Assembly (NCBI RefSeq): GCF_001005725.1
Contig: NZ_LBIC01000001.1
Span: 894,501-958,500, forward strand
Origin: Sphingobium chungbukense
Lineage (GTDB): Bacteria; Pseudomonadota; Alphaproteobacteria; Sphingomonadales; Sphingomonadaceae
Direction of reading: 5' to 3'
DNA: 64,000 nucleotides
Shown here: positions 17,463 to 26,608 of the stretch, piece after piece
Position numbering within the stretch: position 1 is the stretch's first letter
Layout: every line of letters starts with the position of its first letter
The notes under the pieces: generated by a model
Database searches by the model: none
Seen by the model: only the letters and a program-made list of their open reading frames with translations
Told to the model about the DNA's origin: nothing
Translations under genes and position numbers: made by a program

Positions 17463-18908
17463 ATGAAACGGCTTCGTCGCGCGCGTTTGTGGCTGATCCC
17501 GGGCCTGCTGGCCGGGGCGGGCGTGTTGCTGTCGGCGTTGAACGCCATGAACCCGGCGCGGGCGGAACCCGATGCGGTGCCCGCCGCAATCGGCGGCATG
17601 GTGGGCGAGAGCGGCTACGACTTGCCGCCCATGGGGCATATCGCGGTCTATCGTCCCGCGGGCCTGCCGACCGGTGTGGTGCTGGCGCTGTCCGACAGCC
17701 GCGGCTGGGATCGGGGGAGTGGTGACTTCGCCCGCCGCCTCGCCGCGCGCGGGGCCATGGTGGCGGGCATTTCCACCCCGATATTCCTGAGGGCGCTGCA
17801 AGCCTCCAGGCGGTGCGTCAATCCCAATTACGGGATCATCGACCTGGCCCGCGACCTCCAGCATCGCTGGAAGCTGCCGATGTACAGCAAGCCGGTCCTG
17901 ATCGGCCGGGGCGAGGGAGCGGCGCTGGCCTATGCCGCGCTCGCCACCGGCCCGAACGGCGCCTACAAGGCGGTGTTGTCGCAGGGTTTCGCCCCGGTGC
18001 TGAACGGCGCGCGGCCGTGGTGCAAGTCGGGCAGCCTGAAGCTCACGGGCTATGGCCGCCCCTATCGGGGCTTCGCCTTCGCACCCAGCCGCCAGCTTCC
18101 CTCGCCCTGGATCGTGCTCACCGACAGCGGGCGGCACCCGATGCGCCCGGCGGCCTTGCGGCGCTTCGTCGGCCGCACGGGCAGCGGGCGGCTGGTCACG
18201 GCGGCGGCCGGGCAGCGGGATGCGGCGCTGCTGGGACAGATCCAACCCTTCCTCGCGCCGCCGCCGGTCAGCGCCGATGCCGCGCTGCCGGTCGGCCTGC
18301 CGGTCACGGTCGTCACCGATCCGGCCGCCCCGCATAGCGACATGATGGCGGTCATCTATTCGGGCGACGGTGGCTGGGTGGGGCTGGACAAGGATGTGGC
18401 GGGGCAACTCGCCCATGCCGGGATTCCGGTCGTCGGCATGGACAGCCTCTCCTATTTCTGGAGCCGGCGCACGCCGCAGGGCGCCGCCGTCGACCTGTCC
18501 GCCATCATCCGTGGCTATTCGCAGCACTGGCGCCGGCCACGGGTGTTGCTCATCGGATATAGTTTCGGCGCGGACGTGCTGCCCTATATCGTCGGCAGCC
18601 TGCCCCCGCCGCTGCGCGCGAAGGTGGAGCGGTTGTCATTGCTCGGCCTCAGTTCGTCGGCCGATTTCCAGTTCCATCTGTCGAGCTGGTTCAACATGGA
18701 CGGCAGCCCGCAATATCCGACCGTTCCCGCGATCGCGCGGCTGCGCGGGGTGCCGATCCTGTGCGTCAGGGGAACGCTGGAGAATGACAGCGCCTGTCCG
18801 TCCATTCCCCAGGGCCTGGCGGAGACGGTGGTGGTGCCGGGCGGCCATCATTTCGACCGCAATGCCCCCTTGCTGGTGAACCATATGCTCAAGGGGTTGA
18901 GGATATGA
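17463..18908 (+). CDS. acvB: AcvB, periplasmic lysyl-phosphatidylglycerol hydrolase
   Basis: This is a 481-residue protein with a signal peptide (LIPGLLAGAGVLLSALNAM) and two VirJ-like halves. The N-terminal half (about 50-265) has a degraded elbow (IGRGEGAA, no Ser). The C-terminal half (about 290-475) keeps YSGDGGWVGLDKD, DSLSYFWSRRTPQGAA, the nucleophile elbow LIGYSFGAD and the His in VVPGGHHFDRN. Known AcvB cleaves lysyl-phosphatidylglycerol and is encoded next to the synthase. Here its stop overlaps the mprF start by 4 bases (ATGA), a strong functional link. Confidence 0.87.
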   Translation: MKRLRRARLWLIPGLLAGAGVLLSALNAMNPARAEPDAVPAAIGGMVGESGYDLPPMGHIAVYRPAGLPTGVVLALSDSRGWDRGSGDFARRLAARGAMVAGISTPIFLRALQASRRCVNPNYGIIDLARDLQHRWKLPMYSKPVLIGRGEGAALAYAALATGPNGAYKAVLSQGFAPVLNGARPWCKSGSLKLTGYGRPYRGFAFAPSRQLPSPWIVLTDSGRHPMRPAALRRFVGRTGSGRLVTAAAGQRDAALLGQIQPFLAPPPVSADAALPVGLPVTVVTDPAAPHSDMMAVIYSGDGGWVGLDKDVAGQLAHAGIPVVGMDSLSYFWSRRTPQGAAVDLSAIIRGYSQHWRRPRVLLIGYSFGADVLPYIVGSLPPPLRAKVERLSLLGLSSSADFQFHLSSWFNMDGSPQYPTVPAIARLRGVPILCVRGTLENDSACPSIPQGLAETVVVPGGHHFDRNAPLLVNHMLKGLRI

Positions 18909-19936
18909 TCCTGATGGATCGCATCCGGGCGTACCGGGCGCCGCTGACCCTTGGTATCATGCTGGTCGTGGCGGCATTGGGGCTGGTCGCCTTGCACGGC
19001 TTGCTGGCGGAGGTGCGGCTGAAGGATATCCGCCATGCGGTGCACATGATCGCGGGCTGGCGGTTGGGTGCGGCGCTGGCGCTGACGACGGCGAGCTATG
19101 TCGCGCTGACATTCTACGATTATGTCGCCTTGCGCATCGTCGGGCGGCCCTTGCCCTGGCGGACGGCGGCGCTGGCCTCCTTTTGCAGTTACACGCTCAG
19201 CCATAATCTGGGGCTGTCGCTGCTCACCGGCGGGTCGGCGCGCTACCGCATCTATACCGCCGCCGGGCTGGAGGGCGGGGACATCGCGCGCATCATCGCC
19301 TCGGCCGGATTGTCCTTCTGGGGCGGGGTGTTCATGCTGGCCGGGTTGTTGATGGCGGTCCATCCGGCGGACATCGCGCTGATGGGGATGACGCTGGACC
19401 CGGCGTTGCAGCGGTTGGCAGGCGTCGCGATCCTGCTGGCGGCGATCGCAGGGCTGGTTGCGGCGGGAAAGCAGGGTGGCACGCCGCGCCTGTTCGGCTG
19501 GACGCTGGCGCTGCCGACGCGGGGGCAGGCGCTGGCCCAGATCGGCGTCGCCTGCATCGATCTGGCCGCTGCCAGCGCCGCGTTGTTCGTCCTGGTGCCC
19601 GGTATTGCACCCGCCCTCTATCCCACCCTGTTCCTGGCCTATGCGCTGGCGATCATCGTCACGCTGGTCAGTCATGTCCCCGGTGGCCTTGGCATATTCG
19701 AGGCGGTGATCGTCGCCGCCCTGCCCGATGTCGATCGTCCCGCTTTGCTGGCCGCGCTGATCGCCTACCGGCTGATCTATTATCTCATTCCGCTGCTGCT
19801 GGGCGTGATCGCCATTGCCCTGCATGAGGGGAATAGCTGGCGCCATCCGGTCAGCCGCGTGCTGGACGGGCGCAAGCCGCCGCGTCGGGCATGGCGCCGG
19901 TCATGCTGTCGCTGCTGGTGGCGGTGGGCGGGGTGA
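18905..19936 (+). CDS. mprF: MprF N-terminal part: lysyl-phosphatidylglycerol flippase (frame broken)
   Basis: This holds the N-terminal flippase domain of MprF, which moves lysylated phosphatidylglycerol to the outer leaflet. About eight membrane segments are visible, with SHNLGLSLLTGGSARYRIY, LSHVPGGLGIFEAVIV and LIAYRLIYYLIPLLLG. The reading frame then runs into a non-membrane tail (PPRRAWRRSCCRCWWRWAG) and stops. The next frame, beginning at 19891, picks up where a single MprF chain would continue. The coding sense is therefore lost about 19870-19891. Confidence 0.85.
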   Translation: MILMDRIRAYRAPLTLGIMLVVAALGLVALHGLLAEVRLKDIRHAVHMIAGWRLGAALALTTASYVALTFYDYVALRIVGRPLPWRTAALASFCSYTLSHNLGLSLLTGGSARYRIYTAAGLEGGDIARIIASAGLSFWGGVFMLAGLLMAVHPADIALMGMTLDPALQRLAGVAILLAAIAGLVAAGKQGGTPRLFGWTLALPTRGQALAQIGVACIDLAAASAALFVLVPGIAPALYPTLFLAYALAIIVTLVSHVPGGLGIFEAVIVAALPDVDRPALLAALIAYRLIYYLIPLLLGVIAIALHEGNSWRHPVSRVLDGRKPPRRAWRRSCCRCWWRWAG

Positions 19937-21552
19937 TCCTACTGATTTCGGGCGCCCTGCCCGCGATCCAGCATCGCATGTTCATCGTCACCGGCTGGCT
20001 GCCGCTGACCTTTATCGAGGCGTCGCATTTCGCCGCGAGCATCATCGGCACGCTGCTGATCCTGCTGGCATCCGGCCTTTACCGCCGGCTGGACGCAGCC
20101 TTCTGGATGACGCGCAGCCTGTTGCTGGCGGGTGCGCTCTTCTCGCTCATCAAGGGCCTCGACTATGAGGAGGCGAGCGCGCTGCTCATCATCGCCGCGC
20201 TGCTGCAATGGACGCGTGGGGCCTTCTACCGCCGCACCAGCTTCACCGCCGAGGCGCTGACCCCGGCCTGGATAGCCACGTTGGCGGTCGCGGTCGGGCT
20301 GTCGATCTGGATCGGCTTCTTCGCCTATAAGCATGTCGATTATCAGAATGACATGTGGTGGCATTTCGGCCCGCATGCCAATGCCGCCCGCTTCCTGCGC
20401 GCGGGATTGGCGAGCGCGGTGCTGGCGGTCGGTGCCGCCTTCTGGCGCATGTTCCGTCCGGCCACGGCGCCGCGTCCGGCCGACCGGCCATCCGTCACCG
20501 CCAGCGGCGATGCCCTGGCATTGGCCGAACGGACCGACGCCTTTCTGGCGACCACCGGGGACAAGCTGTTCCTCACCTCCGACACCGGGCGGGCCTTCGT
20601 CATGTATCAGGTGCAGGGCCATAGTTGGATCGTGATGGGCGATCCCGTCGGGGATCGGGCGGAATGGCCCGACCTGCTGTGGCAATTGCGCGAAATGGCG
20701 GACGCCGAGCAAGGGCGGCTGCTGCTGTATCAACTCAGTCTCGATGCGTTGCCGCTGGCGATCGACCTGGGTTTCGCCATCGTCAAATATGGCGAGGAGG
20801 CGCGCGTCGACCTGCATCATTTCACGCTGGATGGGCCGGATGCCAAGCCGCTGCGCTATGCGGAGCGCCGCGCGATGCGAGAAGGCGCCACGTTCGAGAT
20901 CGTGCCGGCGGGCAGGGTGCCGTTGCTGATGGAGGAGCTGAAATGCATCTCCGACGAATGGCTCGCCGCCAAGGGGCATGGCGAAAAGGCCTTCAGCGTC
21001 GGTCGTTTCGACCCGGCCTATATGGCGACCTGCGATTGCGCCATCGTGCGACAGGAAGGGCGGATCGTCGCCTTCGCCAATATCTGGGCGACGGCCAACC
21101 GCCGCGAACTGTCGGTCGACCTGATGCGCCATATGGCGGAAATGCCCTATGGCACGATGGATTTCCTGTTCATCCGCCTGATGCAATGGGGCCGCGAACA
21201 GGGCTATGACTGGTTCACCCTGGGCCTCGCGCCATTGTCGGGGATTGAGGCCCGGCGGCTCTCACCGCTCTGGGCCAAGGCAGGGGCCTTTTTCTTCCGC
21301 CATGGCGAGAGTTTCTACGGATTTGAAGGGCTGCGCGCCTATAAGGACAAATATGCGCCGCGCTGGGAACCGCGCTTCATTGCCGGGCCGCGAGGGATTT
21401 CGATGTCGCGCGCGATGATCGACCTGCAAAAGCTGGTGGGTGGCGGACCGGGAAGCGCGGCTGCGAAGACGCGGCGGCGCAGAGTGGCGTCGCTACCCGT
21501 GTCGGTTTCGGTCCTGGATGAGGTTGCGTTTGCCCCGGCTTCGGTATGTTGA
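19891..21552 (+). CDS. mprF: MprF C-terminal part: lysyl-phosphatidylglycerol synthase (frame broken)
   Basis: This 553-residue stretch contains the remaining membrane segments of MprF (about 1-190) and the cytosolic synthase domain (about 210-520), which transfers lysine from tRNA-Lys to phosphatidylglycerol. Typical motifs are HSWIVMGDPVGD, LYQLSLDALPLAIDLGF, VDLHHFTLDGP, FSVGRFDPAYM, VDLMRHMAEMPYGTMDFLF and FTLGLAPLSGIEA. It overlaps the flippase frame by 46 bases in a different frame. The ATG at 19891 has no obvious ribosome site. One frameshift would restore a chain near 860-890 residues, the normal MprF size. Confidence 0.85.
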   Translation: MAPVMLSLLVAVGGVILLISGALPAIQHRMFIVTGWLPLTFIEASHFAASIIGTLLILLASGLYRRLDAAFWMTRSLLLAGALFSLIKGLDYEEASALLIIAALLQWTRGAFYRRTSFTAEALTPAWIATLAVAVGLSIWIGFFAYKHVDYQNDMWWHFGPHANAARFLRAGLASAVLAVGAAFWRMFRPATAPRPADRPSVTASGDALALAERTDAFLATTGDKLFLTSDTGRAFVMYQVQGHSWIVMGDPVGDRAEWPDLLWQLREMADAEQGRLLLYQLSLDALPLAIDLGFAIVKYGEEARVDLHHFTLDGPDAKPLRYAERRAMREGATFEIVPAGRVPLLMEELKCISDEWLAAKGHGEKAFSVGRFDPAYMATCDCAIVRQEGRIVAFANIWATANRRELSVDLMRHMAEMPYGTMDFLFIRLMQWGREQGYDWFTLGLAPLSGIEARRLSPLWAKAGAFFFRHGESFYGFEGLRAYKDKYAPRWEPRFIAGPRGISMSRAMIDLQKLVGGGPGSAAAKTRRRRVASLPVSVSVLDEVAFAPASVC

Positions 21553-21632
21553 TGGGGGCGTGACGGCAATGGCCATGTCAGCCCATGGCCAAACCCAGCC
21601 ACAGGTCATCCACCGAGAGACCCGGACATGTC

Positions 21633-21665
21633 GAGGCCCGGTCCTGCTTGCGCAGGCCGGGCCTC
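21633..21665. terminator. Hairpin between convergent mprF and rpoZ
   Basis: A 9-bp stem (GAGGCCCGG with CCGGGCCTC) is extended inward by CCTGC/GCAGG. A second hairpin (GGCCATG...CATGGCC) lies at 21569-21588. Both are between convergent genes and are probably terminators, though U tracts are poor. Confidence 0.5.
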
Positions 21666-21693
21666 ATTCCCTCTCCAAACTGGGCAGGACGGA

Positions 21694-22038
21694 TCAGCCG
21701 TCGTAATCGCCGCCGATATTCTGGTTGCGCGGCGGGGCGGCGGCGGTCAGGCGCAGGGCCTCCGCCGACTGGGCGATCGAACCGATTTCGTCGGGTGTGT
21801 CGTCGTCGTCGATCTGCACCTTCTGTAGCGAGGCGACGAGCGAATCGTGCAAATCCACGGGCAGGACGGTTTCTTCCGCGATCTCGCGCAGGGCAACGAC
21901 CGGATTCTTGTCGCGGTCGCGGTCCAGGGTCAGCTCGGCACCGCCCGAAATTTCACGGGCGCGCTGTGCGGCAAGCAGAACGAGGTCAAAACGGTTGGTA
22001 ACCTTGTCGACGCAATCTTCGACGGTAACGCGGGCCAA
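21694..22038 (-). CDS. rpoZ: RNA polymerase omega subunit
   Basis: This 114-residue protein begins [20 protein letters not shown] and continues [12 protein letters not shown] and [11 protein letters not shown], the conserved omega core that stabilises the beta-prime subunit. The C-terminal tail is acidic (IDDDDTPDE). No ATG fits; the start must be the TTG at 22038, which has AGGAG 7 bases upstream, and this gives the expected N-terminus. It stands alone here, without the usual spoT or gmk neighbour. Confidence 0.93.
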   Translation of the reverse strand: MARVTVEDCVDKVTNRFDLVLLAAQRAREISGGAELTLDRDRDKNPVVALREIAEETVLPVDLHDSLVASLQKVQIDDDDTPDEIGSIAQSAEALRLTAAAPPRNQNIGGDYDG

Positions 22039-22158
22039 ACGGGCGCTCCTGAACCAAGAGAAATCGTGAAATGCGCGCCTAACAGTGCCGGCCTCAAGAG
22101 TCAATGAAAAGCCCATAAAGTCGTGGCCAGCCGCCCAGAATGCGGGCATGAACGGAAT

Positions 22159-23361
22159 ATGGCGAGCATCCAGCAGGCAGAGCCGGGTCATGGCGAGGGG
22201 CAGATCAGCCTCTCGCTGCACGCCAACCGCCTCCGCGTGATCGAGGCGGGCCCCGGGCTGCGCCAGGCGTTGGTCGACCTGATCGACGGCGCGCAGGAGA
22301 GCCTCAGGCTCTATTATTATATCTTCGCCGCGGACGGCAGCGGGCAACTCATCCTCGACCGGCTGATCGCGGCGCGGGCGCGGGGGGTGTCGGTCACGCT
22401 GATGATCGACGCTTTCGGATCGGGAACGACGCCGCTTGCCTTCTTCGATCCGCTGGTGGCGGCGGGGGGGCATTTCGGTCGCTTTGGCGCACGGCGCTCT
22501 ATGCGCTATCTGATCCGCAACCATCAGAAACTGGCGATTGCCGATGACCGGCGGCTGTTGATGGGCGGCTTCAATGTCGAGGACGGCTATTTCGGGATTC
22601 CGGCGGAAGATTGCTGGCACGATCTGGGCCTGCTGGTCGAAGGGCCGCAGGTGCAGGCGATGACGAGCTGGTATGGCCAGCTCTGGCGCTGGGTGTCGAC
22701 CCGAAAGCAGCGCTTCCGCACGCTGCGACGCATGGTCCGCAACTGGCACAATCCTCTTCATGTCGTACCGGACGAACCGATGCGCTGGGTCATCGGTGGA
22801 CCGACGCGGCGGCTCAGCCCGTGGGCGCAACTGGTCAAACATGATCTGGAACGGGCGCGGCGGCTGGACATGGTGGCGGCCTATTTCTCGCCGGGCCGGG
22901 GGATGTTGAAACGCCTGGCTATTGCCGCACGGCAAAAGGGATCGCGGCTGGTCCTGCCGTCCAGGTCCGATAACGGCGCGACCGTCGCAGCCGCCCGGCT
23001 GCTTTATGGTCCGCTGCTCAAGCGGGGCGTGGAAATATGGGAATATCAGCCCTGCAAGCTGCACATGAAGCTGATCGTGGTCGATGACGCGGTCTATATC
23101 GGATCGGCCAATTTCGACATGCGCAGCCTGTTCCTCAATCTAGAGGTCATGCTGCGGGTGGAGGATGCGGGCTTCGCCGAGGCGATGCGTGCCTTCATCG
23201 ACCGGCGGGTCGCGGAAAGCCGGCAGGTCACGCTGGGGACGCATCATGCCCAGCGCAGTCTGCCCGCCTTGATCAAACAGTGGATCAGCTATTTTCTGGT
23301 CGGCGTGCTGGATTACACGGTGACGCGCCGCCTCAACTTCCGCGACCCGGACGCCGACTGA
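22159..23361 (+). CDS. Cardiolipin synthase-like phospholipase D family protein
   Basis: This is a 400-residue enzyme with two HKD motifs: [18 protein letters not shown] (about 120) and [19 protein letters not shown] (about 300). Both have the Lys and Asp of the phospholipase D fold. It lacks the two N-terminal membrane spans of ClsA, so it is closer to ClsB/ClsC types; a weak amphipathic or hydrophobic stretch ([15 protein letters not shown]) is near the C-terminus. It probably forms cardiolipin at the membrane. The start is taken at [10 protein letters not shown] (22159), with an alternative in-frame ATG at 22123. Its neighbours also concern anionic phospholipids. Confidence 0.85.
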   Translation: MASIQQAEPGHGEGQISLSLHANRLRVIEAGPGLRQALVDLIDGAQESLRLYYYIFAADGSGQLILDRLIAARARGVSVTLMIDAFGSGTTPLAFFDPLVAAGGHFGRFGARRSMRYLIRNHQKLAIADDRRLLMGGFNVEDGYFGIPAEDCWHDLGLLVEGPQVQAMTSWYGQLWRWVSTRKQRFRTLRRMVRNWHNPLHVVPDEPMRWVIGGPTRRLSPWAQLVKHDLERARRLDMVAAYFSPGRGMLKRLAIAARQKGSRLVLPSRSDNGATVAAARLLYGPLLKRGVEIWEYQPCKLHMKLIVVDDAVYIGSANFDMRSLFLNLEVMLRVEDAGFAEAMRAFIDRRVAESRQVTLGTHHAQRSLPALIKQWISYFLVGVLDYTVTRRLNFRDPDAD

Positions 23362-23614
23362 CGATTTCCGAAGGTCGTTGCCCAGCCACGCGCGCCCTGT
23401 CGTTATTCGGATCGCCGCCGACGTTGATGCCGACGGCGGGGGCGAACAGGCGGTTGGCGTCGGCGATCTTTTACGCTTTCGGCCGCGGCTTGCCGGTGCC
23501 GGACAGGAAGGCGATGAGCGCCGTGCTTAGGCCCTGCTGTGCAGGACCGAAGCCGGCAAAGATGCTCGGTCGGGCGCGCGTGGCCCTCGCGATCGGTCCT
23601 GGCGTGGCATGCTG
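23362..23614. other. Intergenic, possible decayed coding on minus strand
   Basis: No intact gene is seen between the cardiolipin synthase and the oxidoreductase. On the minus strand an open stretch near 23480-23600 ends STALIAFLSGTGKPRPKA, which reads like a protein C-terminus, but it has no start or recognised family. Confidence 0.3.
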
Positions 23615-24706
23615 TTATGTTTTGCCGTCACGGTCGGCAAGCCCGAGCGATCGAACGGCTCTTTCGGCAAAAAGATGCCGTCCTTTGATGAGTGAAGTGA
23701 TCCGGGGACCGGCGACGATGCCAAGGGGGAGAAGGGATGCGCCCTTGTCGCGGCCGAGCGGCACGATGATCGGCGGCTGTTTCCACCCCTTATAGGCTGA
23801 TCTTGGCGGCGCCGTTTCCTTGGCTATCGCCCGCAACCGCTTCAGGAGATACGGCACCTGTCGTTCAAGCGCCGCGACAGTCATCGCTTCGCCCGTACCG
23901 GCGGCATCGCCGAGCGACCAGACGCCGGGAAGTCCCGCGACGGAAAGGTTGCTGTCCACGACGATGCGGTGACGGTCCAGATGGACTTTGGACTCGGCGA
24001 GAAAGTGGGTGGCCGGTGAAGCGCCCATGACGGGGAAAACCAGGTCGGCGTCCAGGTCCGATTGATCGTCCAGTTTCACGGATGCAGGTCCGAACGGCGC
24101 CGCATGAGCGATAAGGTCGAGCGCACGCTTTCCGAGCAGGACATGAATGCCCATTTGCGTCATCTGCCGTTCCAGCGAGCGGCCGAGACGATCGCCATAG
24201 CCGGGCAGGAGCCGGTCGGAGCCTGCGATCAGCGTAACCGATTTGTCGGGAAAAGCGGTGATGATTTCCCCTGCAAGTTCGATGCCGACGGGACCGCCGC
24301 CGATGATCGCGACGGATCGTGCCGTGCGCAGCCTGGCGTGTGCGTCGTGGACGCCGGCGACAAGCGCGGCCGCGGAATCGCCTCCTTTGAACGGGGTTGG
24401 ATAGGTCGAGCCGATCGCCAGAACGATCTGGTCCGCGACAAGCTCGCCGCCGTCGCGGAGCGACACGGCGCCCGAACGCACGCCGACCGCGGTATCGCGC
24501 ACCACCTGACCACGGCGAAGCAGTCGATCATAAGGCAGCAATATCCGACCAAGCCAGGACGGGTCGACGACCGCCCGCATCAGCGCGATATTATGGACAA
24601 ACTGGTCGCGTTGTTCGACGAGCGTGACGTCCATGACTTCGTCAAGCTCGCGCGCAAGGCGGATTCCGCCATAACCGCCGCCCACGATGACCAGTTTCTT
24701 CGACAT
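23615..24706 (-). CDS. FAD-dependent NAD(P)H:quinone oxidoreductase-like protein (FSP1/NDH-2 class)
   Basis: This 363-residue flavoprotein has two Rossmann motifs: an FAD motif at the N-terminus (IVGGGYGGIRLARELD) and an NAD(P)H motif near residue 145 (IIGGGPVGIELAGE). The FAD-ribityl motif SLGDAAGTGEAMT is near 290. It resembles NADH dehydrogenase-like and AIFM2/FSP1-type proteins that pass electrons to quinones. Start 24706 has GGAGAG upstream; the frame stays open to 24856, but that part is not family-like. It is divergent from the azoreductase gene, another quinone-active flavoenzyme. Confidence 0.85.
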   Translation of the reverse strand: MSKKLVIVGGGYGGIRLARELDEVMDVTLVEQRDQFVHNIALMRAVVDPSWLGRILLPYDRLLRRGQVVRDTAVGVRSGAVSLRDGGELVADQIVLAIGSTYPTPFKGGDSAAALVAGVHDAHARLRTARSVAIIGGGPVGIELAGEIITAFPDKSVTLIAGSDRLLPGYGDRLGRSLERQMTQMGIHVLLGKRALDLIAHAAPFGPASVKLDDQSDLDADLVFPVMGASPATHFLAESKVHLDRHRIVVDSNLSVAGLPGVWSLGDAAGTGEAMTVAALERQVPYLLKRLRAIAKETAPPRSAYKGWKQPPIIVPLGRDKGASLLPLGIVAGPRITSLIKGRHLFAERAVRSLGLADRDGKT

Positions 24707-25102
24707 TGACTCTCCGACTTTCCGTTTCGGTTGGAAACCGGATGTGTATCTGAGGCGAGAGGACGCGCAAGACGGCACTTCCAGGTGACTCACTTCCCTC
24801 CAGGTACCTTGCCTGGCCGACCGCCTTCGCCCGTTGGCACCTATTCCGATTTTCATGCCCCATGCCTCGCCCCGTGCCGGAGAGTGGCGCGACGCTCTGG
24901 CGCGGCAATCTGTTCACGCGCCCGCAGTATCTATTTTAATTCTACGCTAGAAATACACCTCGGATTACCGGAACAGCGACGCGCTTATCTGTTTCCGTAT
25001 TAAAAACGCGGGTGCACCAAAGGTATCATCGGTGTGCCTCCTTCAAGAAATACCGAATAATGCCTACAGGATCGGTGTTGAGGACTTTGGAGGTTTCGGG
25101 GC
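24707..25102. other. Divergent promoter region with lower GC
   Basis: This 396-base gap separates two divergent flavoenzyme genes. Around 24910-25020 it is noticeably richer in A/T than the flanks (for example TATTTTAATTCTACGC). It also contains GGTGCACC, a short palindrome near 25011. It probably holds both promoters; no regulator gene is adjacent. Confidence 0.45.
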
Positions 25103-25717
25103 ATGATAATTCTACACATGGACAGTAGCATGGCGGGCGAGGCTTCCATTTCTCGGCAGCTTTCGTCGCAGGTCGTCGACCGGCTCACCACGCTTCAGCC
25201 GCAGGCACAGGTCATTTATCGGGATTTGGTCGCCAACCCCCTGGCGCACCTCACTCGCGCCATATTGCCCAGTTCTCATCCGATCGCGCCGCCCGTCGAC
25301 AGTTTGCAGGGTGAGGATCTGGCGGCACGCGCCGCCAGCGACGAGGTCTTGCAGGAGTTTCTGCGCGCGGACGCCATCGTTATAGGCGTGCCGATGTATA
25401 ATTTGACGATCCCGTCCCAGCTAAGGGCCTGGATCGACCGCGTCATCGTTCCGGGTACCACCCTGGGATACTCTGCCGAAGGGCCGGTGGGGATGATCAA
25501 GGACAAGCGCGCGATCCTCGCCATTTCTCAGGGCGGCGCGTATAGCCACCCTCAGGCGTCCCACCGGGAGTTCGTTCAGAGCTATATGACAAGCGTGCTG
25601 AACCTCATCGGCCTCGACGAGGTGGAAGTCGTTCTTGCGGAGGGCCTCTCCATCAGTCCGGAAATCCGAAGCGAAGCCATTGACGCCGCCCGCGCCAAGG
25701 TCGAGGCGCTCGCTTGA
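25103..25717 (+). CDS. azoR: FMN-dependent NADH-azoreductase (AcpD/AzoR family)
   Basis: This is a 204-residue flavodoxin-fold enzyme that reduces azo bonds and quinones with NADH. The FMN-binding features are clear: HMDSSMAGEASISRQL at the start, VPMYNLTIPSQLRAWIDRV, and ISQGGAYS near residue 140. GGAGG stands 9 bases before the ATG. It is divergent from the FSP1-like oxidoreductase, with which it may share a redox or quinone-stress response. Confidence 0.9.
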   Translation: MIILHMDSSMAGEASISRQLSSQVVDRLTTLQPQAQVIYRDLVANPLAHLTRAILPSSHPIAPPVDSLQGEDLAARAASDEVLQEFLRADAIVIGVPMYNLTIPSQLRAWIDRVIVPGTTLGYSAEGPVGMIKDKRAILAISQGGAYSHPQASHREFVQSYMTSVLNLIGLDEVEVVLAEGLSISPEIRSEAIDAARAKVEALA

Positions 25718-25990
25718 TCCGCTTCGGTTCGACCGAGAGAAATGCCTTTTCGCCGCGGCCCGCCGTATGCGCGTCCGTGCGACATCGGCGGTGTCACCAC
25801 CAAGTCCAACGCCGATCGATTAGTTACATCCATGTGCCTATGTATAGATATTGTGCGGTCTTGTGGGATGGATGACCTGGCATATATCGTCGCTGCAACA
25901 AGTATAGCCAAATACAGCTTCGGCATAAGATTTGCGTTACCGGCGCGTGTCGTTGTCTTTCACGATATTCGGCATTCTTAGGAGGAAATG

Positions 25991-26605
25991 ATGTCTGTAG
26001 AAGTCCAGCCGCGAGCGGTCAGTCCTCACAAGCTCGCCCATGTCGTGCTGAACACTCGCGACAATTTCACGGCGATGATGGATTGGTATCAGACCGTCCT
26101 CAATGCCCGCCGGATCGGCGAATATGCCGTCGGTCCAGGCAATATGGGGCTGCTCACATATGATGAGGAGCATCACCGCATCGCCATCGTTTCCGGGCCG
26201 CACTATCAGCCCGCGGGCGAAGGACCACGCGTGGGGCTGGAGCATATCGCCTTCACCTACAGCGACGCCGCCGATCTGCTGCACACCTATGCGCGGCTGA
26301 AGCAGCAGGACGCGATCGAGCCGACCATTTCGGTGAACCACGGCCCGACCACGTCGCTCTACTATCGCGATCCCGAAGGTAATCGGGTCGAGCTGCTGGT
26401 CGACAACCTCGGCATGGAAGAGGCGATCCAGTTCGCGCATGACGTGTTCGACGTCAACGCGATCGGCACGCTCTACGACCCGCAGGCGGCCTATGACGCG
26501 CTGATCGCGGGCGCCGATCCCGCGACGCTGAGCGTCTGCCCCGATGTGTCCGAGGTGCGGCCGCCGGACCCGGCATTCCTGGCGATTCTGGCGACGGCGG
26601 GCTGA
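25991..26605 (+). CDS. Single-domain VOC protein, extradiol-dioxygenase-like
   Basis: This is a 204-residue vicinal-oxygen-chelate protein. The three putative metal ligands are visible: His in HKLAHVVLNTR, His in VGLEHIAFTY, Glu in DPEGNRVELLVD, as in type I extradiol ring-cleavage dioxygenases. It lacks the second VOC domain pair of classical catechol 2,3-dioxygenases. The ATG at 25991 is preceded by AGGAGG 5 bases upstream; another ATG at 25988 is closer. It is first of five co-directional catabolic genes, the next starting 3 bases after its stop. Ring cleavage is suggested by the downstream FAH-family hydrolase, not proven. Confidence 0.78.
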   Translation: MSVEVQPRAVSPHKLAHVVLNTRDNFTAMMDWYQTVLNARRIGEYAVGPGNMGLLTYDEEHHRIAIVSGPHYQPAGEGPRVGLEHIAFTYSDAADLLHTYARLKQQDAIEPTISVNHGPTTSLYYRDPEGNRVELLVDNLGMEEAIQFAHDVFDVNAIGTLYDPQAAYDALIAGADPATLSVCPDVSEVRPPDPAFLAILATAG

Positions 26606-26608
26606 TCC

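Noticed and set aside
23480..23600. Possible protein C-terminus (ALIAFLSGTGKPRPKA) on the minus strand
   Set aside because: No start codon, ribosome site or recognised family; it could be a remnant but the evidence is too thin to call a gene.
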